Source: Flavobacteriaceae bacterium 3519-10 (GTDB lineage: Bacteria > Bacteroidota > Bacteroidia > Flavobacteriales > Weeksellaceae). Taken from it: a stretch of 64,000 nucleotides of DNA. Positions 43,932-53,421 of the stretch are shown here, in pieces. The DNA is taken from positions 2,242,342-2,306,341 of the forward strand of contig CP001673.1 of NCBI GenBank assembly GCA_000023725.1, read 5' to 3'. The notes beneath the pieces were generated by a model. The model was not told the DNA's origin and did not search any database. It worked only from the letters and a program-made list of their open reading frames with translations. Each line of letters begins with the position of its first letter. Positions within the stretch are counted from its first letter, which is position 1. The translations under genes were made by a program, and so were the position numbers.

Positions 43932-45839
43932 ATGAAAAAGAAATTATTTTTTGTTGGAGCATTGCTTGTCGTAAGTTCAGACATTTTTGCCCAACAGGAA
44001 ACCCAGATCGAGGAGGTTACCATCGCCTCCAAAACAAAACAGCAGCTTTACAAAACCGGTAAAAACGTGCAGCTGATTTCTGCCCAAGACCTTGAAAAAC
44101 ACCGTGGCCAAAGCCTCAGCGATGTTCTCAATCAAACTGCGGGCTTTCACATCGTCGGAGATTTCAATAATTCTCAGGAACCTAAAGCACTTAAAATCCG
44201 CGGCGGCAAAAGCTCGAATGTCTTGATTTTACTCGATGGAATCCCGCTCAAAGACGTTACCGGAAACGATTATAATGTCTCCGACCTGCGGCTGATGTCG
44301 CTCGAAAATGTAGAAAGTATCGAGATCCTGAATGGCGCGTCCTCGGTTTTATATGGAAGTAACGCGACGGTTTCGGTCATTAATATCAAAACAAACCGCT
44401 CGGCAACCAAAAAGGTTGAAGGACTTTTAGGCGCAAGAGCCGGTTCATTTTCCACCTACGCACAAAATGCACTGGTAAAAGGAAAAACCGATCAGTTCAG
44501 CTATCAGCTTTCGGCCACCAACGAAAAGTCTGAGGGAATTTCTTCAGCTACGGGCGAAGATTTTGAGAAAGACGGTTTTGAAAAACAGACGGTTAATGCG
44601 CGGATCGGATTCGAGGCAGAACAGTTCAGCATCAATGTAAACGGTGGCTGGAACCACCATCTTTTCGATTACGACGGCGGCGCTTTCAGTGATGCTGAAC
44701 ACCGCTCGGATGATGAGCAACATTTTATCGGCGGCAATGCAAACTTCAGATATTCGAACGGCGAAATCTCGCTCAACACGCGGTATTCGGCTAACAACCG
44801 TCTCGGCCAAAGCTTGCTCAACAGCAATTACAAAGATCAGTTTTCGTATGCCGGCAGAAATTTTTTCAGCGAAATTTTCAACACTTACCGTTTTTCAGAA
44901 AACATCAGCTTCACTGCGGGTGTTCAGTTCGAAAACCAAAAAATGGGCGCCGAATCGCTTCCTTGGGGCGCGAATGATCTGGTGGAAGATCTCAGCCTAA
45001 ATGATACAAAGCTGCATAACGTAGATGTTTTTGCGAATCTGAATCTTAAATATAACATCCTGAATTTAGACGCCGGAACCCGGATGACCGATCATTCAAA
45101 GTTTGGCAGCCATTGGGTTTACAGCCTGAATCCGTATGTTTTGAAGGAAATCGGCAACCTTTATTTCAAAGCCGGCTACTCGCTTTCGACTGCATTTATT
45201 GCGCCGACGCTCTATCAGACATACGGTTCGCTTCCCTATGTTCTTCCTAATTTCGAACTTCAGCCCGAAACAAATCTGTCTCATGAAATCGATTTGAGTC
45301 TCGGCAAAAAAGACCAGAGCCTGCTGTTTACCGCGTCGTTTTTTCACCGTCACGAAAAGGACGCTTTTGCTTACGAAATTGCAGATGCGGCGACGTATGC
45401 AGGTATTTTCCGGAATGTTGCCGAAAATAAATCGAAAGGTTTTGAACTCGGATTTAATTACCGGTTAAACGACTTCGCACGTCTCGGCGCGAACTTTAGT
45501 TTTGTTGAAAAAGAAAAGCAAGAAACGATGCTTCGCCAGCCTAAGCAGCGCGTGAATTCGTATGTGGAAATTCTGCCTTTCCGCACAACAAGGGTAAACC
45601 TCAGCCACCAGTTTGTATCCAAAAGAACCGATTCTTATTACGATGAGGTCACGTTCGGAGTGAAAAGTCTTGAGCTCGAAAGCTTTAATATATTCAACCT
45701 GAACATTAACCAGAAAATCGGTGCGAACATCGAAAGCTATTTAAATGTGGGCAATCTCTTAAATGAATCTTATGTGGATGTAATTGGTTTCAATACCCTG
45801 CCCCGAAATTTTTCCGTAGGCGTAAATTATAAGTTTTAA
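43932..45839 (+). CDS. btuB: TonB-dependent cobalamin receptor (BtuB-like)
   Basis: An outer-membrane barrel of 635 residues. The signal peptide ends at about residue 20 (IFAQ); the TonB-box-like ETQIEEVTI follows, then the plug domain with LSDVLNQTAGFHI and LKIRGGKSSNVLILLDGIPL, and a barrel ending FSVGVNYKF. The substrate assignment rests mainly on the cobalamin riboswitch directly upstream; the receptor is also shorter than copper or siderophore types. Closed by the terminator at 45858. Confidence 0.88.
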   Translation: MKKKLFFVGALLVVSSDIFAQQETQIEEVTIASKTKQQLYKTGKNVQLISAQDLEKHRGQSLSDVLNQTAGFHIVGDFNNSQEPKALKIRGGKSSNVLILLDGIPLKDVTGNDYNVSDLRLMSLENVESIEILNGASSVLYGSNATVSVINIKTNRSATKKVEGLLGARAGSFSTYAQNALVKGKTDQFSYQLSATNEKSEGISSATGEDFEKDGFEKQTVNARIGFEAEQFSINVNGGWNHHLFDYDGGAFSDAEHRSDDEQHFIGGNANFRYSNGEISLNTRYSANNRLGQSLLNSNYKDQFSYAGRNFFSEIFNTYRFSENISFTAGVQFENQKMGAESLPWGANDLVEDLSLNDTKLHNVDVFANLNLKYNILNLDAGTRMTDHSKFGSHWVYSLNPYVLKEIGNLYFKAGYSLSTAFIAPTLYQTYGSLPYVLPNFELQPETNLSHEIDLSLGKKDQSLLFTASFFHRHEKDAFAYEIADAATYAGIFRNVAENKSKGFELGFNYRLNDFARLGANFSFVEKEKQETMLRQPKQRVNSYVEILPFRTTRVNLSHQFVSKRTDSYYDEVTFGVKSLELESFNIFNLNINQKIGANIESYLNVGNLLNESYVDVIGFNTLPRNFSVGVNYKF

Positions 45840-45857
45840 ACCTATTCTTTTCAAAAA

Positions 45858-45893
45858 AAAACCCTTTCTGCGCATGGTGCTGAAAGGGTTTTT
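45858..45893 (+). terminator. Bidirectional terminator between btuB and cca
   Basis: AACCCTTTC / GAAAGGGTT stem with A8 on the left and a T run on the right, between convergent genes. Confidence 0.85.
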
Positions 45894-45916
45894 ATTTGTT
45901 AAATAGGCTGATAAAA

Positions 45917-47335
45917 TTAAACCTTCAGTCCCATCTTTTCTGCCTCGGCAATCACGAAAAGCCGTGCGTCCTCTCTGTTATTCTGAATTTCGCCTTCTAA
46001 AATCGCCTCTTTCACTTTTTCTTTTAAAACCCCGATTTCGCGTCCGGGTTTAAGTGAAAAAAGCTCCATTATTTCTTCCCCGGTAATCGGTGGCTGAAAA
46101 TTGCGGACCTGGTCTTTTTCTTCAACTTCTTTAATTTTAAGCGCAACGGTTTCAAAATTTCTTTTGAATTTTTCCTGTTTAAATGAATTTTTTGTGGTGA
46201 TATCGGCTTTGTTCAAAATAAACAGATCCTCAAGATCCTCGCCGGCATCAAACAAAAGCCTGCGCAAAGCAGAATCTGACGTTCCGTCATCGATCAGCGC
46301 GATTGGCCGTGAGGAGAGTTTCACCAGTTTCTGCACATACTTCATATCCGGACCAAGCGGTAGTTTCAGGCGCTGAAAAATCGTTTTCACCATTTTCGAA
46401 CCCAGGAACTCGTGCCCGTGGAAAGTCCAACCAGTTCCTTCCACAAATTTTTTCGTTGGCGCTTTTCCCACATCATGCAGCAACGCGGCCCATCGCAGCC
46501 ATAAACTGTCGGTGTTCTTAGAAATATTATCTACCACCTCCAGCGTGTGCCAGAAATTGTCTTTATGGGTTTGGCCTTCTACTTCTTCAATGCCTCGCAA
46601 TGCAGTTAATTCCGGAAGAATTATTTGCATAAGTCCGGTCTGTTCCAGAATCTTCAATCCGGCAGAAGGTTTTTCGGAAAGCATTATTTTATTGAATTCG
46701 ACCATAATTCGTTCGCGGGAAACGATTTTGATGCGTTCAGCTTCAGTTTTTATTGCGGCTAAAGAGTTTTCTTCAATTTTAAACCGAAGTGTTGATGCAA
46801 AACGGATCGCGCGCAGCATCCTCAGCGGATCGTCGGAATAAGTCTGACTTGGCTCCAACGGCGTCCGGATGATTTTATTTTTAAGGTCTGAAATCCCACC
46901 GAATGGATCAATCAGTTCACCGAAGTTTTCCTTATTTAATGAAATGGCGAGTGCATTTACAGTAAAATCACGTCTTTTTTGGTCATCTTCAAGTGTACCT
47001 GCTTCGACTGCAGGATTTCGCGAATCTTCCGCATAACTTTCTTTTCTGGCTCCTACGAACTCCAGGTCTAAACCGTTATGCTTGAACATCGCGGTACCGT
47101 AATTCTTAAAAACTGAAACCTTCCACCTGGGATTAATCTCGTTCGCAAGCGCTTGCGCGAGATCTATTCCGCTGCCTTCGGTTACAAAATCAATGTCGCT
47201 GGGCACGCCTCTTTTCATCAGCAAATCACGAACATAACCACCTACAATGTATGCGGACTGACCGTTTTTTGCGGCTACTTCGGAAACGAGTTTGAAGAGT
47301 TTAAAATGCTTGTTTTGGGTAAGATTGATGGTCAT
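45917..47335 (-). CDS. cca: CCA-adding tRNA nucleotidyltransferase with HD domain
   Basis: Adds or repairs the 3' CCA of tRNAs. The 472-residue protein has the class II head motifs YIVGGYVRDLL (about 22-32), the metal-binding DIDF (about 40-43), RRDFTVNALAIS (about 116-127) and DDPLRMLRAIRFA (about 165-177), then an HD domain with WAALLHDVGKAP (about 273-284). The ATG at 47335 is chosen because 34 extra upstream codons read as unrelated sequence. The tRNA-Met in this window lacks an encoded CCA, consistent with a need for this enzyme. Confidence 0.93.
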   Translation of the reverse strand: MTINLTQNKHFKLFKLVSEVAAKNGQSAYIVGGYVRDLLMKRGVPSDIDFVTEGSGIDLAQALANEINPRWKVSVFKNYGTAMFKHNGLDLEFVGARKESYAEDSRNPAVEAGTLEDDQKRRDFTVNALAISLNKENFGELIDPFGGISDLKNKIIRTPLEPSQTYSDDPLRMLRAIRFASTLRFKIEENSLAAIKTEAERIKIVSRERIMVEFNKIMLSEKPSAGLKILEQTGLMQIILPELTALRGIEEVEGQTHKDNFWHTLEVVDNISKNTDSLWLRWAALLHDVGKAPTKKFVEGTGWTFHGHEFLGSKMVKTIFQRLKLPLGPDMKYVQKLVKLSSRPIALIDDGTSDSALRRLLFDAGEDLEDLFILNKADITTKNSFKQEKFKRNFETVALKIKEVEEKDQVRNFQPPITGEEIMELFSLKPGREIGVLKEKVKEAILEGEIQNNREDARLFVIAEAEKMGLKV

Positions 47336-47523
47336 AATGCAGAAAGCCTCTTCAGAGAAAGACGCGGTAATTTGGGGCAAAGATAAGGAAAGTGCAGTGC
47401 TCAGAAAAATTACGTGCGCATAGGTATAAACACCCAATTATGCGGTCGCCGACCAATTTATGGTTAAATGTAACCACGCCGGTTTCCTATTTTATTAATT
47501 TTATTACTCTAAAAACACAAATC

Positions 47524-48954
47524 ATGAAATCAAAAAAACTACTTCTTTTGATGCTGCTGCCTGCATCCGCGTTTTCGCAGCAACAAAGTGAAACCTTCGA
47601 AATTGCAAACCGCGTGCATTCCGGTACTGCACCGGTGGAGAGCTCTTTTACAGCCGTAAAATTCGAAAAGACCGAATGCCTGACTGATGTACAGCGCTTT
47701 CAGCTTCGTTATGAGATCGCAAGAAACAGAAAAGCTATTCTTGAACAGAATCCTGACGCATTTAAAACGCTACAGAAAATCACTCCGTTCCAAAACCCTT
47801 TCCGGCCGAAAGCCGGCTTTACCGATTATGGATATCACACGTTGCAATACCAGGTTGACCATAATCTTACACCCAATAACAACCTTCTCGATTATAACTG
47901 CGGCACGCGCACTTATGATTGGACGAACGGCAACCATCAGGGAACCGACTTTATTCTGTGGCCTTATCCGTGGAAAAGAATGCAGGAAAACACCATGGAA
48001 ATCGTGGCGGCTGCAGGCGGCATCATCGTGGATAAAAGAAACACCTTCAATGACCTCAACTGTACCAACAACGGCAACCCGAGCTGGAACGGCGTTGTGA
48101 TTGAACATGCGGACGGCTCTTTCGCGGTGTATATGCACTTCAAGAAAAATTCTGCCACCACGAAGGAAATTGGAGATACAGTAGCCGCAGGCGAATTTCT
48201 GGGTCTCGCCGGAAGTTCCGGCAGCAGCACCATTCCGCACCTGCATTTCGAAATCCGTGATGCCGCGAGCAATGTGATTGATCCTTACCAGGGCGCCTGC
48301 AATTCGATGAACAGCGCTTCGTGGTGGCAGCAGCAGGAAAATTACTACGTCCCGAGAATCAACCGGATTGCAACGCACTCCTCCACCGCTCAGGATAACA
48401 CCTGCCCAGTCGTTGAAAACACGTATGAAAAAGTGAATTTCAACACCGGAGACCTGCTGGTGCTGAAATTATATTACCGCGACATCAAGCCCGGTGACGT
48501 TACCAATATAAAAATCACAGACCCTAATGGCAGTGTGACTTCGAACTTCGACTGGACGCAAAACTGGGGCGTTTTCTATCCAACCGCTCATGCTTACTGG
48601 ACTTTCAACGTTACCAGCGCCTGGATGACAGGTGTGTACAATGTGCAGTCTACTTTTGGAGGTAATACGTACACCACTGTTTTTGGGGTGCGCACAAATC
48701 TTGGTACCGAAGAATCTCCGCAGGAAAACATCAGCGTATACCCGAACCCTGTGGGCGATGTGCTTTTTATTAAAAGCAACAATGGCATAGAATCAGCCGA
48801 AATCATCGATTTGGCAGGGCGGATTGTTATGAAAGCCGGCGATGAGTTAAAGGAAAGCCGCATCACGGTAGCCACACTTATAAAGGGCATGTATCTTCTG
48901 AAATTCACAGATAGAAACCAGAAAGTGAAAACCGTTAAGTTCACGAAAAAATAG
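47524..48954 (+). CDS. M23 peptidase with type IX sorting domain
   Basis: A secreted metallopeptidase of 476 residues. Signal peptide to about 19 (SAFSQ); M23 zinc motifs NHQGTDF (about 139-145) and HLHFEIRD (about 240-247); then a beta-rich region; and a C-terminal type A sorting domain starting VYPNPVGDVLFI (about 402) and ending LLKFTDRNQKVKTVKF. M23 enzymes cleave glycine-rich peptides or peptidoglycan cross-links. The sorting domain implies export by the type IX system and surface attachment or release. The ATG at 47524 is chosen because it opens the signal peptide. Confidence 0.92.
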   Translation: MKSKKLLLLMLLPASAFSQQQSETFEIANRVHSGTAPVESSFTAVKFEKTECLTDVQRFQLRYEIARNRKAILEQNPDAFKTLQKITPFQNPFRPKAGFTDYGYHTLQYQVDHNLTPNNNLLDYNCGTRTYDWTNGNHQGTDFILWPYPWKRMQENTMEIVAAAGGIIVDKRNTFNDLNCTNNGNPSWNGVVIEHADGSFAVYMHFKKNSATTKEIGDTVAAGEFLGLAGSSGSSTIPHLHFEIRDAASNVIDPYQGACNSMNSASWWQQQENYYVPRINRIATHSSTAQDNTCPVVENTYEKVNFNTGDLLVLKLYYRDIKPGDVTNIKITDPNGSVTSNFDWTQNWGVFYPTAHAYWTFNVTSAWMTGVYNVQSTFGGNTYTTVFGVRTNLGTEESPQENISVYPNPVGDVLFIKSNNGIESAEIIDLAGRIVMKAGDELKESRITVATLIKGMYLLKFTDRNQKVKTVKFTKK

Positions 48955-48979
48955 CAAAGTCGTTTCCCGAAAAATGAAA

Positions 48980-49010
48980 GAACTCCGGTCTACCACCGGA
49001 GTTCTTCTTT
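48980..49010 (+). terminator. Bidirectional terminator after the M23 gene
   Basis: GAACTCCGGT / ACCGGAGTTC perfect 10-bp stem with a five-base loop, followed by TTCTTT. Confidence 0.85.
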
Positions 49011-49042
49011 AAATGTTGTTTAATTTCTATTGACGATATCCG

Positions 49043-49303
49043 TCAGCGCAGATCGAGTGATTTATTCTCGGTAGCAAGCCAGTCGCCAATTTCATCTTCT
49101 AAATATTCCGTCTGAACTTTCATGGCGTTGATAAAATCATCGGGAATGTTGGAAACGTCGCTGTTTTCAAGATCCCACAATTCTTCAGCCATGTGTTCAT
49201 ATTCTGTGAATATTCTTTTGAACCGGTCATTTTTCTTTTCCAGTGCCTCTATTTCCTTTTGCTGAGGATGGAACTTTCTATAGGACTTTTTTGCGATCAT
49301 CAA
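49043..49303 (-). CDS. Short DUF465/YdcH-like coiled-coil protein
   Basis: An 86-residue, highly charged, helical protein. QKEIEALEKKNDRFKRIFTEYEHMAEELWDLE (about 15-46) resembles the DUF465 (YdcH/SlyX-like) pattern of a long heptad helix with F..LF.EY, and the C-terminal LEDEIGDWLATENKS completes a hairpin of helices. No signal or membrane segment. Single gene sharing the terminator with the M23 gene. Function unknown. Confidence 0.65.
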   Translation of the reverse strand: MMIAKKSYRKFHPQQKEIEALEKKNDRFKRIFTEYEHMAEELWDLENSDVSNIPDDFINAMKVQTEYLEDEIGDWLATENKSLDLR

Positions 49304-49494
49304 AGACAGTTTTATGTGAAGTTATGGGCATAAAGAGAGGCTGCAGAACTGCTAATTAACATAATAAAAATTGCTATAATAATTTGGTAATTAATACGTT
49401 ACGCATCCATTAATTTTGTAATAACTAATGTATAGATAAATTGGGCAGCAAAAAAAATTTTAACAAGTTTTTCTTAATCTTTAACATATAGTTA

Positions 49495-49502
49495 TAAATT
49501 TG
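49495..49502 (+). promoter_or_regulatory. Candidate -7 element of the GtrA-like gene
   Basis: TAAATTTG, 17 bases ahead of the ATG at 49520, after a very AT-rich stretch. Confidence 0.4.
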
Positions 49503-49519
49503 CAGATACTTTCTTATAC

Positions 49520-49978
49520 ATGAAGGAACTCTTACTGAAGCAAAAACAAATATTCTTTTTTATCGTGGCTGGTGCGCTTAGTGCGGCCGTTGAGATTGGT
49601 TCCTTTAAAGTATTCAGCGTGTATCTGCCGCAGATTTTCTCTCAGGAGTATAATTTCCACGGAATACATTTCCCTCTGAGTAATATTTTTTCCACAGGCT
49701 GTGGGATCCTGACGAACTATTTCCTGAGCATATGGTTCGTTTTCGAGCGTGGAAAACATTCTAAAAAGCGGGAGTTTGCATACTTTATGGGAATCTCTGC
49801 ATTATCAACCCTTATAAGTTTATCTTTCTTCCAGATTTTCTTCCGGTCTATATTTCTGCAGCATATCGATATTGGCTTCTTTGTTTTCAGCAGGGAAATT
49901 CTGAGCAAAGTTTCGGCAATTGTGCTGGTTTCTGTATTAAATTATTCTGTAAAGAAGAAAATAATATTCAATGGCTGA
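49520..49978 (+). CDS. GtrA-family membrane protein
   Basis: A 152-residue protein with four predicted helices (about 10-32, 51-73, 84-106, 122-144). FFIVAGALSAAVEIGSFKVF and NIFSTGCGILTNYFLSIWFVFE are typical of the GtrA family, thought to flip or transfer lipid-linked sugars (undecaprenyl-phosphate-glucose) across the inner membrane. No glycosyltransferase is adjacent, so the pathway cannot be told. Dispersed repeat copy 2 lies immediately downstream. Confidence 0.85.
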   Translation: MKELLLKQKQIFFFIVAGALSAAVEIGSFKVFSVYLPQIFSQEYNFHGIHFPLSNIFSTGCGILTNYFLSIWFVFERGKHSKKREFAYFMGISALSTLISLSFFQIFFRSIFLQHIDIGFFVFSREILSKVSAIVLVSVLNYSVKKKIIFNG

Positions 49979-50016
49979 TACCCGGCCGGTGGAAGCAGTG
50001 ATGAATGATCTTAATA

Positions 50017-50110
50017 GCCCTGGTTGAACGGCCTGTCTGAGCTCTCCCGCGTCTGAAAATGCCAATTTTCAGACGCGGGAAGCGAGTAGTGAAAAAACGG
50101 GTACGCCCTA
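50017..50110 (+). repeat. Dispersed hairpin repeat, copy 2
   Basis: Same conserved blocks as at 11831-11916, but the variable insert is a long perfect hairpin (CCCGCGTCTGAAAAT / ATTTTCAGACGCGGG around GCCA). It lies between the GtrA and PlsC genes, in the same orientation. Confidence 0.75.
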
Positions 50111-50150
50111 CGGAAGAAAAAATGAATCTTCGGCTCCTAAATAACTTTAC

Positions 50151-50876
50151 ATGAAAAAAATTCTTAATTATATGTGGCGCGGTTGGATGGTTTTACTTGG
50201 AGCCCTACTTACCATGACCCTCGGAATACCGGTTTTGCTGCTTTCGATTCGCAAGGAGCACTATAAATATGCCTACAAATTTATCCGGATCTGGTGTTTC
50301 GGGATGTTTTATGGGATGGGCTTCCGTTATGAACTGAAAAGCCTCACCGATAAAAAAATCGATAAAAACAGGCAGTACGTTTTCATTTCCAATCACAGCT
50401 CGCTGATGGACGTGATGTTGCCATGCATCCTGATGCCCGACCATCCACTTTGCTACGTTGGCAAAAAAGAGCTTGTGAAAATCCCGATTTTCGGTACCAT
50501 TTACAAAAGAATCTGCGTAATGGTGGACCGCAGCTCTGCAAAAAGCCGCGCTGATGTGTACCGAAGATGCGCCGAACGGATGGAGGAAGGCCAAAGTATC
50601 GTGCTGTTTCCGGAAGGTGGCGTTCCTGATGACACTTCTGTGGTGCTGGATAAATTTAAAGACGGTGCGTTCATTGTGGCATCGAAGCATCAGTCGCCTC
50701 TTATCGTTTTTACTTTTGTAGGTTTGAAAAAGATGTTTCCGTTCGATCACTCCAAAGGTCATCCCGGCAAGGTCAGGATCTATCTCAACGACATTATAGA
50801 GCCGCACGCCAGCGCCGAGGTGATGAAAGATGAAGCACACGCACAGATAAAAAAAGTGTTGCTAAACCCCGTTTGA
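50151..50876 (+). CDS. plsC: 1-acylglycerol-3-phosphate acyltransferase (PlsC-like)
   Basis: Acylates lysophosphatidate in phospholipid synthesis at the inner membrane. The 241-residue protein has an N-terminal membrane helix (about 10-30), the catalytic HX4D motif NHSSLMDV (about 81-88), and the phosphate-binding FPEGGVPD (about 160-167, a variant of FPEGTRS). The variant and the substitution at its end leave open a related acyltransferase role. Single gene downstream of the dispersed repeat. Confidence 0.86.
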   Translation: MKKILNYMWRGWMVLLGALLTMTLGIPVLLLSIRKEHYKYAYKFIRIWCFGMFYGMGFRYELKSLTDKKIDKNRQYVFISNHSSLMDVMLPCILMPDHPLCYVGKKELVKIPIFGTIYKRICVMVDRSSAKSRADVYRRCAERMEEGQSIVLFPEGGVPDDTSVVLDKFKDGAFIVASKHQSPLIVFTFVGLKKMFPFDHSKGHPGKVRIYLNDIIEPHASAEVMKDEAHAQIKKVLLNPV

Positions 50877-50891
50877 GGCAAATAAATTAGT

Positions 50892-50899
50892 TATATTTG
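50892..50899 (+). promoter_or_regulatory. Candidate -7 element of the sugar transporter
   Basis: TATATTTG. An ATG at 50910 would be nearly leaderless from here, so the ATG at 50922 is a more likely start. Confidence 0.4.
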
Positions 50900-50921
50900 T
50901 TTTAACAAAATGTTAACAAAT

Positions 50922-52367
50922 ATGTCTACAACCACTACAAAAACCAACTGGGCGCAATTTATTCCATTGGTAACCGTGTTCTTTTTTTGGGGATTTGTCG
51001 CCGCGAGCAACGATATCCTTATCCCGGTTTTCAAAAAAGCTTTCAATCTTAGCCAAAGCCAAAGCCAGTTAGTATCCGTAGCATTTTATATCGCCTATAC
51101 GGTGGGTTCACTGATTTATTTATTTATTTCTAAAGCACTGAAAAATGACCTTGTAAACCGCATCGGTTACAAAAACGGACTCATTTACGGATTGCTGATT
51201 TCTGTCGTAGGAACTCTTTTCTTTATTCCGGCGGCCAATAACAGTTCATTTATTTTGATGATTACCGGCCTGTTTGTGATCGGACTTGGATTTTCGCTGC
51301 TGCAGATTGTAGCCAATCCTCTAGCCATTGCATTAGGACCAAAAGAAACAGGTTCTCAACGACTTACACTGGCGGGCGGGATTAATAATTTCGGAACCAC
51401 CGTTGGACCGCTGATCGTTTCGTTCGCGATTTTTGGTGCGGCATCCGCCGAAAACACCGAAGCAAGCATCGAAAGCGTGAAGACGCCGTATCTGGCTTTA
51501 GGTGTTGCATTTATATTGGTAGCAATTCTCATTAAATTCTCTAAGCTGCCGAAAATTACGTCGGTGGTATCCGAAGATACAGACGATGCACCTGATGGGC
51601 ATCACCGCACGTCAGCCTTCCAGTATCCTCAGCTTTGGCTGGGTATGATCGCGATTTTCGTGTATGTGGGCGTGGAAGTGGCAACGGCAAGTAATTTACC
51701 GGCTTATATGGAAAACGACCTTGGTTTCGAAACGAAGGATATCGCTCCGTACATCTCGCTTTATTGGGCATCCCTGATGATTGGACGATGGGGCGGCGCG
51801 GTTGACGCATTCGACGTGAAGGCCGGCACAAAAAAAATCCTAAGATTTCTGGCGCCTTACTTGGCGTTCGCACTGTTTTTAGGCGTAAACGCAATCGCTA
51901 GACACGATCTGAGCCCGTTCTATGTATATGGAATTATTATCCTGGTAATGATTGCCGCGGATATTATGAGTAAAGGAAACCCAGCAAGAATGCTTCTGAT
52001 TTTCTCTTCGCTCGGCATCGCTTCACTGTTAGTGGGAATGGCGACTACGGGAATGGTTTCCGTATATGCCTTCACCAGCGTGGGACTTTTCTGTTCCACA
52101 CTTTGGCCGTGTATCTTTGCACTCGCAATCAACGGTTTGGGCAAGCACACCAACCAGGGTTCAAGTTATCTGATCATGATGATCATGGGCGGCGGTATTG
52201 TATCGTGGCTTCAGGGAGTGCTGGCGGATTATACCAACATCCACTTCAGTTACGTGATCGGCATTGCGTGTTTTGCATACCTGGCATTCTATGCCATCCG
52301 TGTAACCGGAATCCTGAAGGCTCAAGGCATCAACCTCGATCGATTAAAGACGGAGGGTGGCCACTAA
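50922..52367 (+). CDS. Sugar MFS transporter, FucP/GluP-like
   Basis: A twelve-helix major facilitator of 481 residues (485 from an ATG at 50910). FFFWGFVAASNDILIPVFKKAF (about 19-40) and LQIVANPLAIALGPKETGSQRLTLAGGINNFGTTVGP (about 130-166) are diagnostic of the FucP/GluP group, which imports fucose, glucose or galactose with protons or sodium. A polar central loop (EDTDDAPDGHHR) links the halves. The next gene starts inside its last codons, suggesting coupling. Confidence 0.9.
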   Translation: MSTTTTKTNWAQFIPLVTVFFFWGFVAASNDILIPVFKKAFNLSQSQSQLVSVAFYIAYTVGSLIYLFISKALKNDLVNRIGYKNGLIYGLLISVVGTLFFIPAANNSSFILMITGLFVIGLGFSLLQIVANPLAIALGPKETGSQRLTLAGGINNFGTTVGPLIVSFAIFGAASAENTEASIESVKTPYLALGVAFILVAILIKFSKLPKITSVVSEDTDDAPDGHHRTSAFQYPQLWLGMIAIFVYVGVEVATASNLPAYMENDLGFETKDIAPYISLYWASLMIGRWGGAVDAFDVKAGTKKILRFLAPYLAFALFLGVNAIARHDLSPFYVYGIIILVMIAADIMSKGNPARMLLIFSSLGIASLLVGMATTGMVSVYAFTSVGLFCSTLWPCIFALAINGLGKHTNQGSSYLIMMIMGGGIVSWLQGVLADYTNIHFSYVIGIACFAYLAFYAIRVTGILKAQGINLDRLKTEGGH

Positions 52368-53421
52368 AATTAAAATATTTAACAGCAAAAAATTTTGGGC
52401 AGGTATTTTACTTGCCCAAATTGTTGTTTTTTATATCTGTTCGAAGATCGATTTCATAGTTGAGGCGACGGCTCATTTTTTTGAAGTTCAGAAAGCTACC
52501 CACCAAAAGTTTACGGCCGGCGTACCTTTCTCGTTAGGTGACGTATTTTATATCCTACTCATCGTGCTGCTGATTATCTTTCTTTATAAAATTTTTAAGA
52601 AATCCAGCCGGAACGCGGCGCTGCTCAGCGCACTCATATTCATTAATGTGCTGCACTTTGTTTACCAGTTATATTGGGGAATGCTCTACTATCAGAAACC
52701 TATTCTCGAAACATTGTCCCGGGAAGAAATCACTGTGCAGGAAACACAGTCGCTGGCGCTGAAATACCTTGAACTTTGCAAAAAAAGCCGCGCGCAAGTG
52801 CGTGAAGATCAAAACGGAGTATTTAAAATCAGTGATTTATCTGAAGTTAAAACACAGATCCTGCAAAACCAGCATCAGTTGCCCACCTTTGCGGTTCCCA
52901 GAAAAGGCACAAATACGGATGTGTTTAAACCAAGCCTGTTCAGGGGATTGATGAGCTATTCAGGGATTTTGGGTTACTACAATCCGTTTACTGCGGAAGC
53001 GCAGTACAACGCTGAATTGCCGGCCACCTATCTGCCGTTTACGCTCGCACATGAGAGCGCACACCAGTTGGGATATGCACGTGAACAGGAAGCGAATTTC
53101 ATCGGCTACCTAATCGGAAAAAACTCCGGAAATGCGGATTTAAGGTACAGCACACAATACGCCGTACTCAAATCGTTATTGAATGCTTTGTCCGAAAAAA
53201 CGCCTGGTTTTGTTGAAAATGCGATCCGACTGTATTCACCCGCGATGCAAAGGGACCGGGAGGCCGAAAAACTCTTTGTACAGCAACATCAGGGAGTTTT
53301 GGATGTGTTTTTCGGATACACGAATGATTTATTCCTAAAAAGTAACCGGCAGGAAGGCAGCGTTACTTATTCATACTTTGTGGATCTGCTTGTCCGTTTC
53401 GAAAGGCAGGAAAAAAGATAA
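52357..53421 (+). CDS. DUF3810 membrane zincin-like protein
   Basis: A 354-residue protein starting with GTG, 11 bases inside the preceding gene. An N-terminal membrane region (helices at about 13-35, 60-80, 88-110) precedes an extracytoplasmic domain with the zinc-protease motif FTLAHESAHQLGYAREQEANFIGYL (HESAH at about 230-234, a downstream Glu in REQEANF). This is the DUF3810 pattern. A membrane-anchored metallopeptidase is likely; the target is unknown. Translational coupling to the sugar transporter may be incidental. Confidence 0.85.
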   Translation: MATKIKIFNSKKFWAGILLAQIVVFYICSKIDFIVEATAHFFEVQKATHQKFTAGVPFSLGDVFYILLIVLLIIFLYKIFKKSSRNAALLSALIFINVLHFVYQLYWGMLYYQKPILETLSREEITVQETQSLALKYLELCKKSRAQVREDQNGVFKISDLSEVKTQILQNQHQLPTFAVPRKGTNTDVFKPSLFRGLMSYSGILGYYNPFTAEAQYNAELPATYLPFTLAHESAHQLGYAREQEANFIGYLIGKNSGNADLRYSTQYAVLKSLLNALSEKTPGFVENAIRLYSPAMQRDREAEKLFVQQHQGVLDVFFGYTNDLFLKSNRQEGSVTYSYFVDLLVRFERQEKR

